Assembly (NCBI GenBank): GCA_019594195.1
Contig: JAFDTP010000028.1
Coordinates: forward strand, 1-20,980
From: Thermoplasmata archaeon
Lineage (GTDB): Archaea; Thermoplasmatota; Thermoplasmata; Halarchaeoplasmatales; Halarchaeoplasmataceae
DNA: 20,980 nucleotides
Direction: 5' to 3'
The notes under the pieces were generated by a model, which worked only from the letters and a program-made list of their open reading frames with translations, was not told where the DNA came from and made no database searches. The position numbers and the translations under genes were made by a program. Shown here piece after piece: positions 6,128-14,502 of this stretch (its first letter is position 1; each line of letters opens with the position of its first letter).

Positions 6128-8863
6128 TCATCCTGATCTATAGGTCTTTTTGTGATATATCAACACTGAAATGACTGCAGATACTGCTAGAAGTAGATAT
6201 GTGAACCCGGGCATCTCCTCTTCCTCCTCTTCAAAATTAGCTTTTATCGTCATGTCTTCGTCGATGGTGATCGTTATGTTCTCTGTTTCGCCCTTATGGT
6301 CCCCTGTCCATTCGACGAACGTCCAGTTATCTTCAGGCTCTACTTCTATTTCAACTTCAGTTCCCGAGAAAAACTCCTTCGATCCTCCGTCTTCGATCTC
6401 CTCTCCATTCACTAGTACCGTACCTTCGCCTTCGATTTCTACCGTTAGGTTGCATGTCATCTCATCTACAGGTTCGAACTGAGCTGACCAGTAACCGTTA
6501 ACGAACTCCACTCCTTCTGCCTCCTCTCCTTCAGATGGAAAGCCGTACTCATCCCACATTTCGAGCCGCATTTCGTGCCGATCGGTAGAATTTTCTAAAT
6601 AGAAGGGGCCAAGTCCGATGTAGGAATGATAGTACTCTTCTATAAAGCTCTTCAAACTTGTCAATCTATCTTCCATCTCCTCTATATCCATGGGTATAGG
6701 CGAACCTTGCTCCTCATCTAAATACGGTGGAAGATACTCCTCATCGATCATCGTTTCGATAACTTCTACTAGATCAGCATTTTGCTCAGAAGAGAGCTGA
6801 TGTATCCAGTTGGCCTCACCCAACAATGAATAATCATATCTCTCATCCAATTCTGATCCATCGTAGATTTCGGTATCCCCATGCATGTGATCCCAGCCTT
6901 CGTAGGTCAACGGATGGGCTTCAGGAAACATCGTATAATGATCTCCAACTTTCTCTTCGATAGGGAAGGTATAGTTGCCATAGACTGTATAGGTTCCCTC
7001 TTCTTCATCCCATTCTAACGCATGTATTGTATCGTACCACTCGCCTTTTTCATCTTCCCACTCATCTAGATACGGATCATCAGCGGAACAGGCCAACCTT
7101 TTCTCCCTCGCATAGTCGATCATCAGGTCTTGAATAGTGAATTCACTTCCATCGTGCCAAACATGCTCCTCGTGGACGTCCAAAGTGACCTTTACCGCAG
7201 CGGTCCTGTCATCTTCCTCGTACATCTCTTCTACAGTCTTCCATCTTTCTTCAGCAGGAACATAATCGACAGCATCGTTAGGGATCTCTATGTTCTCGAT
7301 CAGCTCACCATCATCGGTCCATCCGTAATCCCACTCTACATCTCCGTGCCTTTCGTAGGGGTCGGTCTCTCTTCCATCTGACCAGAACACATTGATTTCC
7401 ATCGGCCTTCCGGTTTTAGGATGATTGAGTGAACCGTATTCTCTGAGGATATCTCTCTTATATCTTCCATAGATATCATCTGAGCCGCCGTACTGGTTCC
7501 AATTATCAAAGTACGTCCTATATTGAACTCTATCGTCCCCTATCTCTAGGTTCCCGTCATCGGTCCTTATAGTCCTCGGAGTGAAATAGGTGTCGTAACC
7601 GGTTATGATATTGGTCACACCGTCGAGTATCCCATCCGGATTATAAAGATACAGCTCGATCTCAGTAGACAGGAAAACTCTAACCGATTCTTCAAAGCCT
7701 AGCTGAGTCGCCTCGATCTTTTTCTCCCAGTACTCTTCCTCGCTTTCTATTTCCCCCTCAAATATCTCTTTTGAAAGATCGTCTAACTTTTGAACTCTCT
7801 CCGTGTATCCTTCCTCATCGTAGTTCCAACGTTCTTCTTCCACATGAACCTGCATGAATTCATACCAAGGCGCATAATGTTGATTTAGGCGCTCTTCCTG
7901 ATAATATTTCGCTTCTGAAGAGAACCAACGTCCTGTATAGATGTGATAGGCCAGATCGTCATAAGGGTTAGGTTGGCCGAAGAAAACATCCTGAATTTGG
8001 GTGGCGTCGGTCGGATCGGCCCAAGCATCGAAACCTAGATCTTGAAGGATATCGACGAGGTGATTTCCGAGATCTTCTCTCCAGTCTACTGTTCTTGCAA
8101 TTATTATGATCTCGATGTCGTGCCAGTCCTCTTCAGGCGGTCTATACTGCCAGTATCCGTCTTCAAAACGCACCTCGCCGAAGGCAACGTTTTCCTTTAT
8201 ATCTTCCATAACATCTTCTATCATCTGTTCCAACAACTCAACGTCGCCCTCGGGAGACAAGTCGTATTCAGCCTCTATAGCTTCTGCAAAATGGTGATCC
8301 CAGACTTCAGACTCAGTGTCCATATACGAGTATCTTGGATCGCCGAACCCTTCGAGTAATTCATCAACAATCTCTTGTCTATTCAGATACTGCATCGCGA
8401 ACCTGAAATCCTCATGAGCGAAAGGATTGACTGTCCATTCTTCATCGGTGTTGTTCGCCAACCACCGCACTTCTTCTGGGTCTTCGATCCATCCTCTCTC
8501 TATGGCGTCCTGCATCGCTTCGGTCCCGGTCCCCTCGTGTGCGGGATTGATGAATAGGTTATGGTAAGAGGTTCTGGCCTCCCATCTCGCCAGCTCAGCT
8601 GTCCAGTTATGAGGGAGTGCCCGGAGATCTGAAAAATCTACAGGGTTGCTGAACAGGTCCAATTCACCATCGAGAACATCGCCTATACCTGATTCCAGAT
8701 CAGTACTCACTTTGAATTCGATGGAATTCACCTGCTCTCCTCTCTCAGCTCTAGTGATCTGAACTCCAAAAGAGCTCACTCCTCCTGTGATCAGTACCAA
8801 AACCGCCAACACAGAGATGTATTTTTTCCATTTTATAATATATACCCCCTTCTTAAATATCAC
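6128..8863 (-). CDS. Exported solute-binding protein (SBP family 5) with swapped domain order and PGF-CTERM anchor
   Basis: A 911-residue surface protein, probably the receptor of a peptide/nickel-type ABC importer. A signal peptide spans about 12-39 (KWKK then a hydrophobic stretch). Residues 47-430 match the middle and C-terminal half of family 5 binding proteins: SIEFKVSTDLES, GELDL, then DFRFAMQYLNRQEIVDELL (152-170). Residues 440-790 match the N-terminal half: HDGSEFTIQDL (570-580) and YIGLGPFYLEN (748-758). The halves are therefore swapped. An InlB-like repeat domain (about 804-877, ending FVEWTGDHKG and TIKANF), an acidic spacer, PGF at 885-887, a hydrophobic helix and YHKK complete it, as expected for archaeosortase processing and lipid anchoring. 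The GTG start overlaps the previous gene's TGA by 4 nt, implying coupled translation. No transporter subunits are nearby. Confidence 0.85.
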   Translation of the reverse strand: MIFKKGVYIIKWKKYISVLAVLVLITGGVSSFGVQITRAERGEQVNSIEFKVSTDLESGIGDVLDGELDLFSNPVDFSDLRALPHNWTAELARWEARTSYHNLFINPAHEGTGTEAMQDAIERGWIEDPEEVRWLANNTDEEWTVNPFAHEDFRFAMQYLNRQEIVDELLEGFGDPRYSYMDTESEVWDHHFAEAIEAEYDLSPEGDVELLEQMIEDVMEDIKENVAFGEVRFEDGYWQYRPPEEDWHDIEIIIIARTVDWREDLGNHLVDILQDLGFDAWADPTDATQIQDVFFGQPNPYDDLAYHIYTGRWFSSEAKYYQEERLNQHYAPWYEFMQVHVEEERWNYDEEGYTERVQKLDDLSKEIFEGEIESEEEYWEKKIEATQLGFEESVRVFLSTEIELYLYNPDGILDGVTNIITGYDTYFTPRTIRTDDGNLEIGDDRVQYRTYFDNWNQYGGSDDIYGRYKRDILREYGSLNHPKTGRPMEINVFWSDGRETDPYERHGDVEWDYGWTDDGELIENIEIPNDAVDYVPAEERWKTVEEMYEEDDRTAAVKVTLDVHEEHVWHDGSEFTIQDLMIDYAREKRLACSADDPYLDEWEDEKGEWYDTIHALEWDEEEGTYTVYGNYTFPIEEKVGDHYTMFPEAHPLTYEGWDHMHGDTEIYDGSELDERYDYSLLGEANWIHQLSSEQNADLVEVIETMIDEEYLPPYLDEEQGSPIPMDIEEMEDRLTSLKSFIEEYYHSYIGLGPFYLENSTDRHEMRLEMWDEYGFPSEGEEAEGVEFVNGYWSAQFEPVDEMTCNLTVEIEGEGTVLVNGEEIEDGGSKEFFSGTEVEIEVEPEDNWTFVEWTGDHKGETENITITIDEDMTIKANFEEEEEEMPGFTYLLLAVSAVISVLIYHKKTYRSG

Positions 8864-10125
8864 GATTTGTTGGATTTTTTATGATAAACAAAAGCTGCGA
8901 TAGATGATGAGATCAGAAGCAGAGTCGAGGTGAATCCGGTTATCTCATCGTCGCTCTCCACTACAGTTACATCAACAGTCTCCACATCATATCGCACGGT
9001 AATATCTAATCCATCGACAGTTACAGTGATATTGTAAGTACCTTCTTCCTCCGGTCTCCAAGTATGATTTGCCCGGTAAGTTTGTTCGTCTTTCATCTCT
9101 TCTCCAGTCCAATTCTTATTTACTATCCTTTCTTCATCCTCTATCATCAACCGGACGTTGATCGATCTATCATCAGGATTGATAACCTCAAATTCGATAT
9201 GGACCTCTTCGTTTTTCTGATATCTATCACCGCTCTCCGGTCGGATCATTTCAACTTCTATATCTGTTCCTTCTGACATAGTTATATTGACTGTATCTTC
9301 GTCGTCTTCCGTTGCGACCTTAATCTCAGTTAGTCCATACTCAAAACTATCTGAGTCCTTAGCATCGTATCCTGTAAAATCAGAACCTTCATCATCCGGG
9401 ACCACCTCAGTAACAGCCGACCCTGTACCGGTAACGGTCAAATCTTCACTCCTGATGGTATAGGAATCTTCATCTTCGCCAAGGACTTCGAATTGAACAA
9501 CATATTCCCCTTCGCTCTCCAAGTCCTCTGTGGGAATCACAGCTTCAAAGTCACTATGATTCTCCTGTGGGATGAGTTCGATATCTTCTTCAGGAACTTC
9601 TACTAAGATATCTTCATCTGTATCGTTCCTTATGGTGAATCTGTGATCATCGAGATGATCTTGGGTTAAAGCCTCTTCATATACCTCAGGAAATAGATGC
9701 GCGTTATGTCCAGTACCTTTGGCTTCGAACTCTTCTCCCAGCTCGACCGTGTCCGGAGCTATCAAAGAATCTAGTCTAACTTCCTCGATAGTGAATTGAT
9801 CTGACCAATATCCTGAGTCATATTTGGTCGTATAGGATATCTCTGTGGTAAGGCCCGATTCGATGTGTGTTTCCGTTTTATTCACTACTTCTCCATTCAT
9901 CGATAAAACCACCTCTTGTTCACCGCTGACTTCACCAGTATTTTCGATCATGTATTCTATCGTTATCTCTTCATCATCTTGAAATGGTTCTCCTTCTTCG
10001 GGACTGGTTATAGTAACTTCAAAGTTCGGTGATTTTCCCGTTTCAGACCCAAACACGATCGTAAATCCACCGGTGATCAGTAAGAGGCTCAAGACCAGGA
10101 TAGAGATATCCCTCTTCATATTCAC
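8860..10125 (-). CDS. Exported Ig-like/CARDB-like protein with variant CTERM anchor
   Basis: The 421-residue protein has a signal peptide (MKRDISILVLSLLLITGG) and beta-rich Ig-like segments. Residues about 33-100 (ITIEYMIENTGEVSGEQEV) and about 290-390 (VHIEFEVINPDDRSINVRL) resemble CARDB or similar adhesion/stalk domains, with a less recognisable region between. The C-terminus (TGF at 396-398, hydrophobic helix, YHKK) parallels the PGF-CTERM of the downstream binding protein, but Pro is replaced by Thr. It is first in the operon and overlaps the next gene by 4 nt, so the two probably form one surface complex, this one as scaffold or accessory. The start may be GTG 10125 or, two codons later, ATG 10119; AAAGG lies just upstream. 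Specific function unknown. Confidence 0.75.
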   Translation of the reverse strand: MNMKRDISILVLSLLLITGGFTIVFGSETGKSPNFEVTITSPEEGEPFQDDEEITIEYMIENTGEVSGEQEVVLSMNGEVVNKTETHIESGLTTEISYTTKYDSGYWSDQFTIEEVRLDSLIAPDTVELGEEFEAKGTGHNAHLFPEVYEEALTQDHLDDHRFTIRNDTDEDILVEVPEEDIELIPQENHSDFEAVIPTEDLESEGEYVVQFEVLGEDEDSYTIRSEDLTVTGTGSAVTEVVPDDEGSDFTGYDAKDSDSFEYGLTEIKVATEDDEDTVNITMSEGTDIEVEMIRPESGDRYQKNEEVHIEFEVINPDDRSINVRLMIEDEERIVNKNWTGEEMKDEQTYRANHTWRPEEEGTYNITVTVDGLDITVRYDVETVDVTVVESDDEITGFTSTLLLISSSIAAFVYHKKSNKS

Positions 10126-10160
10126 CTTTATCCCTCTTTACAGTTTACAGTGTTAAAAGT

Positions 10161-10170
10161 TTTATATTAT
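10161..10170 (-). promoter_or_regulatory. Promoter of the exported-protein operon
   Basis: On the minus strand ATAATATAAA is a TATA candidate about 41-47 nt before the alternative starts at 10119 and 10125. Initiation near 10139 would leave a short leader containing GAGGGATAAAGG as the ribosome site. Confidence 0.5.
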
Positions 10171-10318
10171 GTTTTTTCTGTTATCTCCACCATCTATCAA
10201 TTGATTTAAAAATTATAGTCTACACGTATCTCTTTTTAAACCAAAAGAATGGAGTAAAATACCAGTCAAAAGTGATCGTGATTTTTACTAAATGTTTCTT
10301 TATAGGAAGTAAAAACAG

Positions 10319-10393
10319 TGGGCCCAGAGAGATTTGAACTCTCGACCTCCCGGTTATCAGCCGGACGCTATAACCAACCTAAGCCATGGGCCC
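10319..10393 (-). tRNA. trnI: tRNA-Ile (anticodon GAT)
   Basis: A full cloverleaf can be drawn on the minus strand. The acceptor stem GGGCCCA pairs with TGGGCCC, with discriminator A. The D arm is GCT/AGC around AGGTTGGTTAT. The anticodon stem TCCGG/CCGGG holds loop CTGATAA, giving anticodon GAT. The T arm is GAGAG-TTCAAAT-CTCTC. It is 75 nt long, has no intron and no encoded CCA, as is common in archaea. An AT-rich box (complement of about 10423-10431) lies a suitable distance upstream. Confidence 0.97.
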
Positions 10394-10445
10394 GTTGGGT
10401 ATCAACTTATGAGGAGGGGGTAAATAAAATTTTCTTACTATCAAT

Positions 10446-10997
10446 CTACTGGATTATGTGGTCTTCTTTCAATCTTTTCATGTCTTTGATCATCGTATCT
10501 TTCAAATTTGGATTGTAAAGAGCGGCGGCGGGATGATACATAGGTATTAACGTTCTACCATCATAATCCAATTCCGTCCCATGGAGATCGCCTATCCCCT
10601 TTTCACCCACCAAAGTTTCAGTAGCATGATTACCCAAGCTGACTACAACTTCAGGATCAAGCAATTCTATCTGTTTTTCCAGGTATGGATTGCACATATT
10701 TATCTCGTCTTTTTTTGGATCTCTATTATCCGGAGGACGACATTTGACCACATTGGTTATGAACACATCGTTTCGATTCAGACCCACTTCACCTAAAATC
10801 TCTTCGAGCAGATCACCTGCTCTACCTACAAAAGGCCGTCCCTCGATATCCTCGTTCTTGCCAGGAGCTTCGCCGATCAGCAGTACGAAAGGATCATCTT
10901 TGCCTTCGCCAGGGACAGCATTCTTACGATCTTCGTGAAGTCTGCACCTGGTACAGCGTTCGATCTTCTCAGCTAGAATGGTCAATTCCCCGCTCAA
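10446..10997 (-). CDS. Uracil-DNA glycosylase, family 4
   Basis: A base-excision repair enzyme that removes uracil arising from cytosine deamination. Motif A is GEAPGKNED (43-50), followed by RPFVGRAGDLL. TNVVKCRPPDNRDP (81-94) and the late MYHPAAAL provide the catalytic and binding motifs. Cys15, Cys18, Cys86 and Cys102 match the four [4Fe-4S] ligands of this family. The 183-residue length is normal. The predicted start is a TTG at 10997 without a strong ribosome site, and no ATG lies near the required N-terminus, so the exact start is uncertain. It lies 20 nt downstream of the OsmC-like gene and is probably the last gene of that operon. Confidence 0.95.
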   Translation of the reverse strand: MSGELTILAEKIERCTRCRLHEDRKNAVPGEGKDDPFVLLIGEAPGKNEDIEGRPFVGRAGDLLEEILGEVGLNRNDVFITNVVKCRPPDNRDPKKDEINMCNPYLEKQIELLDPEVVVSLGNHATETLVGEKGIGDLHGTELDYDGRTLIPMYHPAAALYNPNLKDTMIKDMKRLKEDHIIQ

Positions 10998-11017
10998 CCG
11001 AATCTGTTCAGTTATAT

Positions 11018-11452
11018 TTACACCTCTACATCCACATCGACATCGATACCGTTCCTTATACTCTGGGTAACAACGCAGTAGTCCTCAAATATCTCCTTAC
11101 ACTTCTCCAGTTTCTTTTCGTCTTCTTCGTCTATATCAGGCGTTATTTCCACGTCGAGTTTCGTCACCCTGAGGCGGTCGTCGACTCTCTCTATCGTACC
11201 TGTGACCTTCCCCTCCAAAGAATCTATATCTACTCGCTTTTTCTTCAAACAGAACAGGAGACTGGCCATCAGGCAGTTCAAAGAAGAAGTGGCTAACAAG
11301 CGACTCGGATCGGGTCCTGTCTCATCTCCACCCGCCATTTCAGACTCGTCGGTGATGATTTCACCCATGGATCCCTTATCAAATTTTGCTCTGAACCTAT
11401 AATCCTCCAATCTCTCCATCTCGATCGTGAATCCTTCCTTATCTTCGGCCAT
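11018..11452 (-). CDS. OsmC/Ohr-family protein
   Basis: A 144-residue protein of the OsmC/Ohr fold, which as a dimer uses two cysteines to reduce organic hydroperoxides with a thiol or lipoyl reductant. Cys60 (in SSLNCLMASLL) and Cys126 (in DYCVVTQSIRNG) match the family's redox pair, and GPDPSRLLATSS precedes the first as expected. It starts 39 nt after the cysteine synthase stop and ends 20 nt before the uracil-DNA glycosylase, so the three are likely cotranscribed, a grouping consistent with thiol supply, peroxide defence and DNA repair. Exact substrate unknown. Confidence 0.9.
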   Translation of the reverse strand: MAEDKEGFTIEMERLEDYRFRAKFDKGSMGEIITDESEMAGGDETGPDPSRLLATSSLNCLMASLLFCLKKKRVDIDSLEGKVTGTIERVDDRLRVTKLDVEITPDIDEEDEKKLEKCKEIFEDYCVVTQSIRNGIDVDVDVEV

Positions 11453-11491
11453 ATCTCAAACAACTCCGATGAAGTTGATAATTCTTTGCTT

Positions 11492-12493
11492 TCATACAGA
11501 TTTTTTCTCCATCAACTGCTTCATCTCTTCTATGTAACCCTGTTGATCCTCTGGTGGATGATAGAAATCCCTCTCATCTTCATACATGCATCTCAAGCAT
11601 TCTTCAACATCGAAGAGCGGAGTGCTGAAATACTTTTCTCCACCGTCGGGAAGAAGAGTGACTATCTTACCATCATCAAGTTCTGAAGCTAACTGCTGAG
11701 AGATATATACCGCGGCCCCACAGCTCATACCTATGAAGAGTCCTTCATGGATGGCTAACTCTCTCGCCGTGCAGAACGCGTCCTCGTCCTCGATCTTTCT
11801 AACTTCGTCCAATCTCTCAGGATCATATATCCCAGGGACTATATCTTCATCCATATTTTTAAGACCCTGGATATTGTAATCCTCGGTGGGTTCTACACCT
11901 ATTATCTTTATATCGGGATCGTATTCTTTCAGTCGTTTAGAAACGCCCATCAATGTACCTGAAGTTCCCATACCAGCCACGAAATGAGTCAGATCAGGGA
12001 CGTCCTCTATTATCTCCTCGGCTGTGTTCTCATAATGTGCTTGGGGATTGGCCGGGTTGTCGTACTGATCAGGCCGCCAAAAGTTTTCGTTTTCTTCTTC
12101 GAGTTCTTCAGCCCTTCTGATAGCGCCGTCGGTCCCTTCCTCTTCAGGAGTGAATTCTAACTCTGCACCCAAGGCTGATAACATCCTCATCCTTTCGACG
12201 CTGACGCCTCTAGACATCGTAAGATGAAGATGATAATCCTTTACCGCGGCGACCATCGCTAGACCGAGACCTGTATTTCCGCTGGTCGCTTCAACGATCA
12301 CAGTATCATCACCGATCTCACCCTCTTTTTCCGCCTTCTCTATCATCGAAATAGCTATCCTATCTTTCACGGATCCCATCGGATTGACTCTCTCTAACTT
12401 CGCGTATATGGGAACGTCAGGATTCGGATTGATATCGTTCAATTTGACAGTCGGGGTTTCACCTACGAGTTCCAACACATTATCTACGAGCAT
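11492..12493 (-). CDS. cysK: Cysteine synthase-type PLP enzyme with a CxxC C-terminal tail
   Basis: A fold-type II PLP enzyme, probably making cysteine from O-acetylserine (or O-phosphoserine) and sulfide. PLP-binding Lys43 lies in NPMGSVKDR. EATSGNTG (68-75) and GMGTSGT (174-180) form the substrate and phosphate loops, and LPDGGEKYFSTPLFD (281-295) is the conserved C-terminal segment. After this point the protein has about 38 extra residues with a CLRC pair (299-302) and an acidic helix; many CysK enzymes end near residue 295-305. Cys258 in GMSCGAA replaces the usual Ser. No cystathionine beta-synthase (CBS) domain is present. It is the first gene of a probable operon with OsmC-like and uracil-DNA glycosylase genes. 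The ATG at 12493 lacks a ribosome site, which fits leaderless translation. Confidence 0.88.
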   Translation of the reverse strand: MLVDNVLELVGETPTVKLNDINPNPDVPIYAKLERVNPMGSVKDRIAISMIEKAEKEGEIGDDTVIVEATSGNTGLGLAMVAAVKDYHLHLTMSRGVSVERMRMLSALGAELEFTPEEEGTDGAIRRAEELEEENENFWRPDQYDNPANPQAHYENTAEEIIEDVPDLTHFVAGMGTSGTLMGVSKRLKEYDPDIKIIGVEPTEDYNIQGLKNMDEDIVPGIYDPERLDEVRKIEDEDAFCTARELAIHEGLFIGMSCGAAVYISQQLASELDDGKIVTLLPDGGEKYFSTPLFDVEECLRCMYEDERDFYHPPEDQQGYIEEMKQLMEKKSV

Positions 12494-12550
12494 ACTAATG
12501 ATATAGAATATAACCCCGTATTATCTTTTAGGGAACGAACAATAGGTTTT
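12494..12550. promoter_or_regulatory. Divergent promoter region, cysteine synthase / XPD helicase
   Basis: Only 57 bp separate the two divergent starts. GTATTATC (12518-12525) lies about 28 nt from both and could act as a shared TATA element giving leaderless mRNAs; TTATAT on the minus strand (12508-12513) is an alternative. No ribosome site is evident on either side. Confidence 0.35.
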
Positions 12551-14479
12551 TTGACCACAAAGCTGTTTACCCGTTCGATGTACGAACTCTTCCCCTACAG
12601 CGAACGAGAAAATCAAAAAGAGATAATGGACAATATCCAAGATTGTTTAGAGAAGGGCAGATCCATAGTCTATCAGGCAGCGACCGGTTCGGGAAAGACT
12701 ATCTGCGCACTTGCCCCTGCCTTACGATACGCAGAAAAGGAAGGCAAGAAAATACTTTACCTCACAAGGACGAACAGTCAGCAGAGACAGGTTTTATTAG
12801 AACTGCGAGAGATAGGCGAGCATTACGGTCTAGGGGTGCAGGGGAGGAACAATACCTGTCTCCTTGCTGAAGAGGACGAAGGATTGAAAGAAGGTGATGC
12901 AGAAGAACTATCCAAGTACTGCAGTGACAGGAAGAGGGAAGTCCGACGCTCCATAGATGAAGGGGAAGAATCCGACGCCTGTCCTTACTACGCAGGTCTT
13001 TTACAGACCGATCTGAATGAGATAAAGCCTTGGTTCACGAAGAATGTTCCTACTGTAGACGAGACCATGGACTACTGCAGGGAAAGAGAGATCTGTCCTT
13101 ATGAACTCACCAAGGCGCTCATGCCTGACGCCTCACTCGTCACCGCACCCTACATCTACTTCTTCCTACCGTTCATAAGAAAACAGCTGAAAGAATGGAT
13201 GGGTGTAGAACTCTCGGACCTTATCGTGATAATAGACGAGGCGCATAACCTTCCCGACTACGCTAGAGAACTCTCATCTTCCGAGATAACAAAGATAACA
13301 CTGGAGAGGGCTAAAAAAGAGAGCAGGGAATTCAACGATCCAAAGCTTCAGACCGACGACACCATCTCGGACTTCTGCGACCTGTTCGAAAACATCCTGT
13401 TGAACACGGTAAGAGAGTTCGTCGTGGATCAGGACGGGCTTATCCCACCCAGCGAGGTTAGAACCGAATTACTGCACTCGTTGGGTATGAATACGAACCA
13501 GTTGAAAGGTATAATAAAGGATTTGAAAGTACAGGGAGAGATAGTTCAAGAAAAGAGGAGAGAGGATAAGGAACTACCTAGGTCTTACATAAATTCTTTA
13601 GCTTCTTTCCTATCGTTCTGGTTCTCCATAGAGAGCGAGGACTACATCAAACTGGTGAATGGAGGAGAGAACCCGAGTCTGGAGGCCTTCTGTTTGGACC
13701 CCAGCAATGTGACCTCCATACTCAATTCCTGCCATTCCAGCATCCATCAGTCAGCTACTCTAGAACCGCTAGACGAATACAGCGACTCGATAGGACTGCC
13801 CTACGACGCGGTAAAGAAGACTTATCCCAGTCCATTCCCCGCCGAGAACAAGGCACTTTACTATACCGATAGGGTCACCACGAGACACGAGGAGATGCAG
13901 AGAGGGGAGGAGATGAAGGAAAAACTAAGAGATGAACTGTACTCTATTTTGAACGGTATCGATAGAAATACCGTCGTTTTCTTCCCCAGCTATCGTCTCA
14001 TGGAAGAGGTGACCGGTCAATTAAAGAGCAAAGATGATAACATGTTCACAGAAAGACAGGGTATGAGTCAGACCGAACTCATGGGCATGGTCAACGATTT
14101 CAAGGAAGTCGGCGGAACCCTGTTCTCCGTTATAGGAGGGAGAGTCAGCGAGGGTATGGACTTCCCGGGCAAACAATTGGAGGTAGCGGTTGTTGTGGGC
14201 ATCCCATATCCCAAGCCCACGGCTAAGCAAAAGGGGCTGAAGCACTATTATGATATGAAGTTCAACAAGGGATGGGAATATACGGTAAAAGCTCCCGCAG
14301 TAAGAAAGATACTCCAGGCCACCGGAAGATTGGTCAGAAGCGAGGAGGATCTGGGGGTCTCTGTGATACTCGATGAAAGAGCCGTGCACTTCAAAAAATA
14401 CCTAGAAGGGCTACAGCTGGTAGATGAAGTAGAACTAGAAGTCAGTGATTTCTTCCAAGAGAGGGAACAAACTTTATAA
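12551..14479 (+). CDS. XPD/Rad3-type Fe-S DNA helicase
   Basis: A 5'-3' superfamily 2 helicase related to XPD, used in DNA repair or unwinding. Walker A is ATGSGKT (44-50), Walker B DEAH (229-232), motif III HQSATLEP, and motif VI QATGRLVRS. Cys103, Cys124, Cys144 and Cys182 have the spacing of the XPD [4Fe-4S] domain inserted between motifs I and II; Cys176 is extra. At 642 residues it is near archaeal XPD size. The first codon used is TTG 12551; ATG 12578, giving MYELFPYSEREN, is an alternative close to the usual N-terminus, and neither has a strong ribosome site. The stop codon overlaps the hypB TATA box. Confidence 0.93.
   Translation: MTTKLFTRSMYELFPYSERENQKEIMDNIQDCLEKGRSIVYQAATGSGKTICALAPALRYAEKEGKKILYLTRTNSQQRQVLLELREIGEHYGLGVQGRNNTCLLAEEDEGLKEGDAEELSKYCSDRKREVRRSIDEGEESDACPYYAGLLQTDLNEIKPWFTKNVPTVDETMDYCREREICPYELTKALMPDASLVTAPYIYFFLPFIRKQLKEWMGVELSDLIVIIDEAHNLPDYARELSSSEITKITLERAKKESREFNDPKLQTDDTISDFCDLFENILLNTVREFVVDQDGLIPPSEVRTELLHSLGMNTNQLKGIIKDLKVQGEIVQEKRREDKELPRSYINSLASFLSFWFSIESEDYIKLVNGGENPSLEAFCLDPSNVTSILNSCHSSIHQSATLEPLDEYSDSIGLPYDAVKKTYPSPFPAENKALYYTDRVTTRHEEMQRGEEMKEKLRDELYSILNGIDRNTVVFFPSYRLMEEVTGQLKSKDDNMFTERQGMSQTELMGMVNDFKEVGGTLFSVIGGRVSEGMDFPGKQLEVAVVVGIPYPKPTAKQKGLKHYYDMKFNKGWEYTVKAPAVRKILQATGRLVRSEEDLGVSVILDERAVHFKKYLEGLQLVDEVELEVSDFFQEREQTL
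14473..14479 (+). promoter_or_regulatory. hypB promoter embedded in the helicase stop codon
   Basis: TTTATAA at 14473-14479 contains the helicase TAA and is centred 27 nt before the hypB ATG, the expected spacing for a leaderless transcript. There is no ribosome site before hypB. Confidence 0.6.
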
Positions 14480-14502
14480 TCATCTTCCACTGACATATCA
14501 AT

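Noticed and set aside
8740..8900. Frameshift joining the two exported-protein genes
   Set aside because: Each product has its own signal peptide and its own C-terminal anchor, so the 4-nt overlap is normal translational coupling rather than a broken fusion.
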